From positions 1 to 11,293 of the forward strand of contig SVLG01000061.1 in assembly GCA_015068055.1 (NCBI GenBank): a DNA stretch of 11,293 nt. The letters are read 5' to 3'. The stretch comes from Oscillospiraceae bacterium (GTDB taxonomy: Bacteria; Bacillota_A; Clostridia; Oscillospirales; Oscillospiraceae). The notes under the pieces are model-generated. The model was not told the origin of the DNA, ran no database searches, and worked only from the letters and a program-made list of their open reading frames with translations. Made by a program: the position numbers and the translations under genes. Positions 6,942 to 11,293 of the stretch are shown in pieces. Position 1 is the stretch's first letter. Each line of letters begins with the position of its first letter.

Positions 6942-8365
6942 TGGGCGGCTTCTTTGGGGCGGTCTCCCGCCGGGATGTGACGCTGGACGTGTTCTTTGGC
7001 ACGGACTACCATAGTCATCTGGGTACGAGGCGGGGCGGCATGGTCATGCATGACCGGGAATCCGGTTTCCACCGCCAGATCCATAATATTGAGAATACCC
7101 CCTTCCGCACCAAGTTCGAAAAGGACCTGGCGGAATTCTGCGGCGGCAGCGGCATGGGCTGCATCAGCGACAACGACCCCCAGCCCGTGCTGGTCCGGTC
7201 CCGGCTGGGCCTCTTTGCCATCGCTACCGTGGGCATCATCCGCAACGCAGCCGAGCTGCAGGAGGAGTGCTACCAGAACGGCGGCCATCAGTTCACCGTC
7301 AACTCCAACGGCATCGTCAGCGCTACGGAGCTTACCGCTGCTCTCATCAACCAGCAGAGCGACATCGTTTCCGGTATCCGCTATGTGCAGGAGCGCATTG
7401 AGGGCTCCATCACCATTCTCATCCTCACCGAGCACGGCGAGCTCTATGCTGCCCGCGATAAGATGGGTCGTCTCCCGGTGCTCATCGGCCGGGATGAGGA
7501 CGGCTGCTGCGTCTCCTTTGAGTCCTTTGCCTACCACAAGCTGGGCTATGCCGACGAGCATGAGCTGGGCCCCGGCGAGATTGTCCGTCTCTTTGACGGC
7601 GGCTGGGAGACCGTGGGCGAACCCGGGGAAGAAATGCGTATCTGCGGCTTCCTCTGGACCTACTACGGCTATCCCAACTCCAACTATGAGGGCGTTAATG
7701 TGGAGCTGATGCGCTACCGCAACGGCGAGATCATGGCCCGGGACGAGGTGCTGCGCGGCTCCCTGCCGAAGGTGGACTACGTGGCCGGTGTGCCCGATTC
7801 CGGCATCCCCCACGCCATCGGCTATGCCAACCGCTCCGGCAAGTCCTTTGCCCGTCCCTTTGTGAAATACACTCCCACCTGGCCCCGCTCCTTCATGCCC
7901 GCCGACCAGAAGGTGCGCAATCAGGTGGCTAAGATGAAGCAGATCCCCGTGCCCGAACTCATTGAGGGAAAGAAGCTCCTCTTTGTGGACGACTCCATCG
8001 TCCGGGGTACCCAGCTGCAGGAAACCGTGGACTTCCTCTATGAGACCGGTGCGGAGGAAGTGCATATGCGCTCCGCCTGCCCGCCCATTATGTACAGCTG
8101 CAAGTATCTGAACTTCTCCCGGGGCAACAGCGATATGGAACTACTGGCCCGGCGCACCGTGCAGGAGCTGGAAGGCGACGAGGGCCAGAAGCATCTGGAG
8201 GAGTATGCCGACAGAAACACCGAGCGCGGCCAGTGCCTGCTGAAGAGCATCTGTGAAAAGTTTGGTTTCAGTTCTCTTGGCTATCAGTCCCTCGACGGAG
8301 TTTTGGAGGCCATCGGCCTCGACAGGGATAAGGTCTGCACCTATTGCTGGACCGGAAAGGAATAA
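6941..8365 (+). CDS. purF: PurF-like amidophosphoribosyltransferase lacking the glutaminase cysteine
   Basis: Homologue of the committing enzyme of purine synthesis, which makes phosphoribosylamine from PRPP. The 474 residues have the usual order: an N-terminal Ntn-hydrolase fold (1-230) and a C-terminal phosphoribosyltransferase (250-440). The PRPP loop [13 protein letters not shown] (346-358) and [13 protein letters not shown] (284-296) are intact. Codon 2 is GGC (Gly), where active enzymes expose the nucleophile Cys. The other glutamine-handling motifs are also altered: HRGQ reads TRRGG (29-33), NGNL reads VGIIRN (97-102) and SDTE reads SATE (127-130). Cysteines 235, 387, 466 and 469 (the last two as CTYC) occupy places matching the Fe-S ligands of B. 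subtilis-type PurF. The start overlaps the purC stop by one base and lacks a good ribosome site, implying translational coupling. It probably uses free ammonia or an external donor; this is inferred from sequence. Confidence 0.88.
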   Translation: MGGFFGAVSRRDVTLDVFFGTDYHSHLGTRRGGMVMHDRESGFHRQIHNIENTPFRTKFEKDLAEFCGGSGMGCISDNDPQPVLVRSRLGLFAIATVGIIRNAAELQEECYQNGGHQFTVNSNGIVSATELTAALINQQSDIVSGIRYVQERIEGSITILILTEHGELYAARDKMGRLPVLIGRDEDGCCVSFESFAYHKLGYADEHELGPGEIVRLFDGGWETVGEPGEEMRICGFLWTYYGYPNSNYEGVNVELMRYRNGEIMARDEVLRGSLPKVDYVAGVPDSGIPHAIGYANRSGKSFARPFVKYTPTWPRSFMPADQKVRNQVAKMKQIPVPELIEGKKLLFVDDSIVRGTQLQETVDFLYETGAEEVHMRSACPPIMYSCKYLNFSRGNSDMELLARRTVQELEGDEGQKHLEEYADRNTERGQCLLKSICEKFGFSSLGYQSLDGVLEAIGLDRDKVCTYCWTGKE

Positions 8366-8370
8366 GAATT

Positions 8371-9408
8371 ATGATCGACTCCCATTCCGCATCCTATGCC
8401 GCCGCCGGCGTTGATATCGAAGCCGGTTACAAGGGCGTGCAGCTTATGAAAAAGCACGTGCAGCGCACGTTCATCCCCGGCGTGGTCTCCGACATCGGCG
8501 GCTTTGGCGGCCTCTTCTGCCCGGACATTGCCGGCATGAAGGAGCCCGTTCTGGTTTCCGGCACCGACGGTGTGGGCACCAAGCAGCGCATCGCCCAGCT
8601 GATGGATCGCCACGACACTGTGGGCATCGACTGCGTGGCCATGTGTGTCAATGACATCATCTGCGCCGGGGCAAAGCCCATCTTCTTCCTCGATTACATC
8701 GCCATCGGCAAGAACATCCCCGAGAAGGTGGCGGAGCTGGTCAGCGGTGTGGCCGAGGGCTGCGTCCGCTCCGGCTGCGCCCTCATCGGCGGCGAGACCG
8801 CCGAGCACCCCGGCACCATGGCCGCCGACGACTACGATCTGGCGGGTTTTGCCGTGGGCGTGGTGGACAAGGAAAAGATTCTTGACCACAACCGCATGAA
8901 CGCCGGCGACGTGATTCTGGCCCTGCCCTCCTCCGGTCTTCATTCCAACGGCTACTCCCTCGTCCGCAAGGTTTTCGACGTGGAGAACACCGATCTGGGC
9001 CGCTATGTGGACGAACTGGGCATGACTCTGGGCGAGGCTCTGCTGATTCCCACCCAGCTCTACGTAAAGCCCGTTCTCGCCGCGCTTGAGAAAGCCGACA
9101 TCAAGGGCCTCAGCCATATCACCGGCGGCGGCTTCTACGAAAACCTTCCCCGTGCCATCCCCGACGGTCTCTGCGCCCGGGTGGAAAAGAGCGCGGTCCG
9201 TGTCCTGCCCATTTTTGACCTCCTGCAGCGCACCGGCAACATCCCCGAGCGGGATATGTACAACACCTACAACATGGGTGTCGGCATGGCCGTTATCGTG
9301 AGCCAGGAGACCGCCGATGCCGCTCTCCGCTCCTTTAAGGAAAGCGGTCTCGACGCTTACGTCCTCGGCGAGATCGTCAAGGGCGAGCATAAGGTGGAGC
9401 TATGCTGA
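8371..9408 (+). CDS. purM: PurM, AIR synthetase (FGAM cyclo-ligase)
   Basis: ATP-dependent ring closure of FGAM to AIR. The 345 residues match the family, a two-domain PurM fold acting as a dimer in the cytoplasm. Motifs seen are DIGGFGGLF (41-49), [11 protein letters not shown] (62-72), [18 protein letters not shown] (94-111), [13 protein letters not shown] (136-148, where most have EMPG), [13 protein letters not shown] (185-197), [13 protein letters not shown] (249-261) and [11 protein letters not shown] (296-306). The ATG at 8371 is preferred to an in-frame TTG at 8344 that lies inside purF, because GGAAAGGA sits about 9 bases before it and the family N-terminus starts here. It begins 5 bases after purF and overlaps purN by seven. 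Confidence 0.97.
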   Translation: MIDSHSASYAAAGVDIEAGYKGVQLMKKHVQRTFIPGVVSDIGGFGGLFCPDIAGMKEPVLVSGTDGVGTKQRIAQLMDRHDTVGIDCVAMCVNDIICAGAKPIFFLDYIAIGKNIPEKVAELVSGVAEGCVRSGCALIGGETAEHPGTMAADDYDLAGFAVGVVDKEKILDHNRMNAGDVILALPSSGLHSNGYSLVRKVFDVENTDLGRYVDELGMTLGEALLIPTQLYVKPVLAALEKADIKGLSHITGGGFYENLPRAIPDGLCARVEKSAVRVLPIFDLLQRTGNIPERDMYNTYNMGVGMAVIVSQETADAALRSFKESGLDAYVLGEIVKGEHKVELC

Positions 9409-9989
9409 GCAAGGTGAAAACCGCCGTTCTGGTTTCGGGCGGCGGTACCAACCTGCAGGCCATTCTGGACAGCCGCGGCCGCGTCATCGAATCGGCCGAA
9501 ATCGCGCTGGTGATCTCCTCCAGCCCCACGGCCTTTGCCCTGGAGCGGGCGAAGAACCATGGCATCCCCGGTCTCTGCGTCCGGGAGGAGGCAGAGCTGC
9601 AGCGGACGCTGGAAGAATACGGCATTGAACTCATCGTGCTGGCGGGCTATCTGAAGATTTTGTCCGCCGACTTTACCAGACGCTGGGATAAGCGCATCCT
9701 CAATGTGCATCCCTCCCTGATCCCCTCCTTCTGCGGAGAGGGTATGTATGGTCTCCGGGTCCATGAGGCGGCCCTGCAAAAGGGCGTGAAGGTTACCGGG
9801 GCCACCGTACATTTTGTCAACGAGATTCCCGATGGGGGCGAGATCATCGCCCAGAAGGCCGTGGAAGTATGGGAAGGCGACACGCCTCAGGTGCTGCAGC
9901 GGCGCGTTATGGAAGAGGCCGAGTGGGTGATTTTGCCCCGGGCCGTGGAAAAAACTGCAAAGGAGCTTAGAAATGCTGGACTTGCTTGA
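9402..9989 (+). CDS. purN: PurN, GAR formyltransferase
   Basis: Transfers the formyl group of 10-formyl-tetrahydrofolate to GAR. The 195 residues match the family. The catalytic triad is intact: Asn101 and His103 in [11 protein letters not shown] and Asp144 in the VNEIPDGG segment. The N-terminal phosphate-binding [11 protein letters not shown] (11-21) and the folate-site LAGYLKILS (80-88) are clear. FCGEGMYG (110-117) replaces the more common short loop, as in many Clostridia. The ATG overlaps the end of purM by seven bases (ATGCTGA), with AAGGTGGAG just before it, and the gene itself overlaps purO by 17 bases. Its need for formyl-folate ties it to the ZTP riboswitch that controls the operon. 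Confidence 0.97.
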   Translation: MLSKVKTAVLVSGGGTNLQAILDSRGRVIESAEIALVISSSPTAFALERAKNHGIPGLCVREEAELQRTLEEYGIELIVLAGYLKILSADFTRRWDKRILNVHPSLIPSFCGEGMYGLRVHEAALQKGVKVTGATVHFVNEIPDGGEIIAQKAVEVWEGDTPQVLQRRVMEEAEWVILPRAVEKTAKELRNAGLA

Positions 9990-10605
9990 ACTGCTTCGTA
10001 CAAACTCCTATCCCGGCCGCGGCATCGTGGTGGGTAAGGACCGCGTTTACTATTTCATCATGGGCCGCAGCGTCAACAGCCGCAACCGCATCTTTGTCCC
10101 CACCGAGGACGGCATCCGCACCGAGGCCTTTGATCCCTCCCAGATGGTGGATCCCAGCCTCATCATCTATCATCCCGTGCGTCAGACCGAGGGTGGTCTC
10201 ATTGTCACCAACGGCGACCAGACCGACACCATCCGCGACCACGGCGATTTCCGCAAGGGCCTTATGACCCGCGAATACGAGCCCGACTGCCCCAACTACA
10301 CCCCCCGTATCTCCGCCATGATCTACGCCGACGGCAGCTTTGACATGTCCATCCTCAAGGAGAAGGACGGCCGCTGCCTGCGCGAGTTTTTCTGCTACGA
10401 AGGCTGCGACGAGGGCAAGGGCTATTTCATCAGCACCTATCAGGGCGACGGCAATCCCTTGCCTACCTTTGCCGGTGAACCCAAGGAAGTCACACTGCCC
10501 GAACCCGAGGAGGTCTGGGCTGCCCTGAACGCCGACAACAAGGTTTCTCTTTACGCCAATGTCGGCGGCAAGGTCACCATTTTCAACAAACATCAGGAGG
10601 GCTGA
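9973..10605 (+). CDS. purO: IMP cyclohydrolase, PurO type
   Basis: A 210-residue protein of the PurO/IMP_cyclohyd family, which closes FAICAR to IMP, the last step of the pathway. It is unrelated to the MGS-like cyclohydrolase domain of ordinary bacterial PurH and best known from archaea. Visible family traits are YPGRGIVVGK (13-22), IMGRSVNSRNR (29-39), the YHPVR strand (66-70) and VTNGDQTDTI (78-87). It has no signal peptide or membrane segment. The ATG overlaps purN by 17 bases, with AAAGGAG 7 bases before it. Its stop is 2 bases before the next gene, a formyltransferase that lacks a cyclohydrolase domain, so the two together would do the work of PurH. The family call rests on motif recognition and context; the activity is inferred. 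Confidence 0.88.
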   Translation: MLDLLELLRTNSYPGRGIVVGKDRVYYFIMGRSVNSRNRIFVPTEDGIRTEAFDPSQMVDPSLIIYHPVRQTEGGLIVTNGDQTDTIRDHGDFRKGLMTREYEPDCPNYTPRISAMIYADGSFDMSILKEKDGRCLREFFCYEGCDEGKGYFISTYQGDGNPLPTFAGEPKEVTLPEPEEVWAALNADNKVSLYANVGGKVTIFNKHQEG

Positions 10606-10607
10606 GC

Positions 10608-11293
10608 ATGAAGGAATTTACCCTGAAATACGGCTGCAATCCCAACCAGAAGCCCGCCCGCATCTATATGGAGGACGGCGGCGAACTGCCCATCGAGATC
10701 GTTAACGGCCGCCCCGGCTTCATCAACTTTCTGGACGCCTTCAACTCCTGGCAGCTGGTCAAGGAGCTGAAGACCGCCACCGGTAAGGTCTGCGCCACCT
10801 CCTTCAAGCATGTGTCTCCCACCTCCGCCGCGCTGGGTCTGCCCCTCACGCCCGAGATGAAGCGCGCTTTCTGGGTGGATGACATCGACGGTCTGGACGA
10901 TTCCCCCGTGGCCAGCGCCTATGCCCGCGCCCGCGGCACCGACCGCATGAGCTCCTTCGGCGACTGGGTGGCTCTCTCCGACGAGTGCGACGAGGTCACC
11001 GCCCGCATCCTCGCCCGTGAGGTCTCCGACGGTGTCATCGCCCCCTCCTTCTCTCCCGAGGCCATCAAAATCCTCAGCCAGAAGAAAAAGGGCAACTACA
11101 ACATCGTCCGCATCGATCCCGAATACACCGCTGCCCACCGCGAGTGCAAGCAGGTGTTCGGCATCACCTTTGAGCAGGGCCACAACGACGTGGTCATCGA
11201 TAAGAATATGCTCAGCAATATCGTGACGGCCAACAAGGAGCTTCCCGAGGCGGCCGCACAGGATCTGCTGATCGCCCTTATTACCCTCAAGTA
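10608..11293 (+). CDS. purH: Stand-alone AICAR formyltransferase (PurH C-terminal type), 3' end cut off
   Basis: Formylates AICAR (ZMP) to FAICAR using 10-formyl-tetrahydrofolate. The 228 codons seen start directly in the AICARFT fold. YGCNPNQKP (8-16) is the usual YGxNPxQ motif, NFLDAFNSWQLVKEL (40-54) follows, and the catalytic Lys67-His68 pair sits in SFKHVSP where PurH has FKHxNP. SSFGDWVALSDECD and the DGVIAPSFS loop match the family. The IMP cyclohydrolase (MGS-like) domain that precedes this fold in normal PurH is absent. The ATG at 10608 follows CAGGAGGG and lies 2 bases after the purO stop, so no missing N-terminus can hide upstream. The frame is open at the window edge; related single-domain proteins run to nearly 400 residues. 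Its substrate is the ligand family of the operon's riboswitch. Confidence 0.93.
   Translation, partial: MKEFTLKYGCNPNQKPARIYMEDGGELPIEIVNGRPGFINFLDAFNSWQLVKELKTATGKVCATSFKHVSPTSAALGLPLTPEMKRAFWVDDIDGLDDSPVASAYARARGTDRMSSFGDWVALSDECDEVTARILAREVSDGVIAPSFSPEAIKILSQKKKGNYNIVRIDPEYTAAHRECKQVFGITFEQGHNDVVIDKNMLSNIVTANKELPEAAAQDLLIALITLK

Noticed and set aside
6941..6949. A frameshift or wrong start hiding the missing PurF cysteine.
   Set aside because: The ATG sits at the coupled purC stop, no other start fits nearby, and the other glutaminase motifs are changed too, so the loss is not an annotation slip.
6884..8065. A 393-codon minus-strand frame opposite purF.
   Set aside because: It is a shadow of a high-GC coding region: rich in His, Ala, Val and Gly without motifs, and with no start signals.
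8341..9390. A 349-codon minus-strand frame opposite purM.
   Set aside because: It has the same shadow composition and mirrors the purM limits. purM itself has all of its family motifs.
9967..11183. Two long minus-strand frames opposite purO and the AICAR formyltransferase.
   Set aside because: They follow the third-position GC pattern of the plus-strand genes, with no homology or ribosome sites.

Overview
The window is a stretch of bacterial chromosome that looks like a gut-type Clostridia genome, most likely Oscillospirales/Ruminococcaceae. This is inferred from the high-GC (roughly 60%) coding regions with AT-rich spacers, Gram-positive style AAGGAGG ribosome sites, a CarD-like regulator, a ZTP riboswitch before purE, and a purine operon with a stand-alone AICAR formyltransferase plus a PurO-type IMP cyclohydrolase. 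No mobile element, CRISPR array, phage gene or obvious foreign island is visible.

Layout. (1) 12-1646 (+): complete groEL, ending at a symmetric hairpin terminator (1661-1695). (2) 1682-2441 (-): a two-gene operon with its own near-consensus promoter, a 79-residue protein of unknown function followed by a CarD-family RNA-polymerase-binding regulator that starts with TTG. CarD runs convergently into the groEL terminator, and its last codons form part of the hairpin. (3) 2712-3647 (-): a 311-residue protein with two zinc ribbons and its own terminator and promoter. (4) 3864-5527 (+): tRNA-Thr(CGU) with a strong promoter and a hairpin after it. Three tightly packed genes follow: a membrane-anchored phosphodiester glycosidase (NAGPA)-domain protein, an 81-residue two-helix membrane protein and a stand-alone Smr-domain protein. 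(5) 5573-11293 (+): a sigma-A-type promoter, a ZTP (pfl) riboswitch with an overlapping intrinsic terminator, then purE-purC-purF-purM-purN-purO and a stand-alone AICAR formyltransferase that is cut off by the window end.

How the genes work together. The pur genes encode enzymes for many steps of the de novo route from PRPP to IMP: amidophosphoribosyltransferase (PurF-like), GAR formyltransferase (PurN), AIR synthetase (PurM), PurE, SAICAR synthetase (PurC), AICAR formylation and IMP cyclisation. PurD, PurL/Q/S, PurB and PurK are not in the window. Stop and start codons overlap or nearly touch from purC onward, which points to a translationally coupled transcript. The riboswitch senses ZMP/ZTP, which builds up when 10-formyl-THF is short. 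Two enzymes in the operon normally use that cofactor (PurN and the AICAR formyltransferase), so the control logic is self-consistent.

Most notable: the PurF homologue begins Met-Gly-Gly instead of Met-Cys-Gly and has lost the other glutaminase motifs, while keeping a perfect PRPP-binding loop and four cysteines placed as in Fe-S PurF enzymes. The normal bifunctional PurH is replaced by separate formyltransferase and PurO proteins, and PurC is a short, divergent form. These are variants of a known pathway. I do not see a wholly new system.
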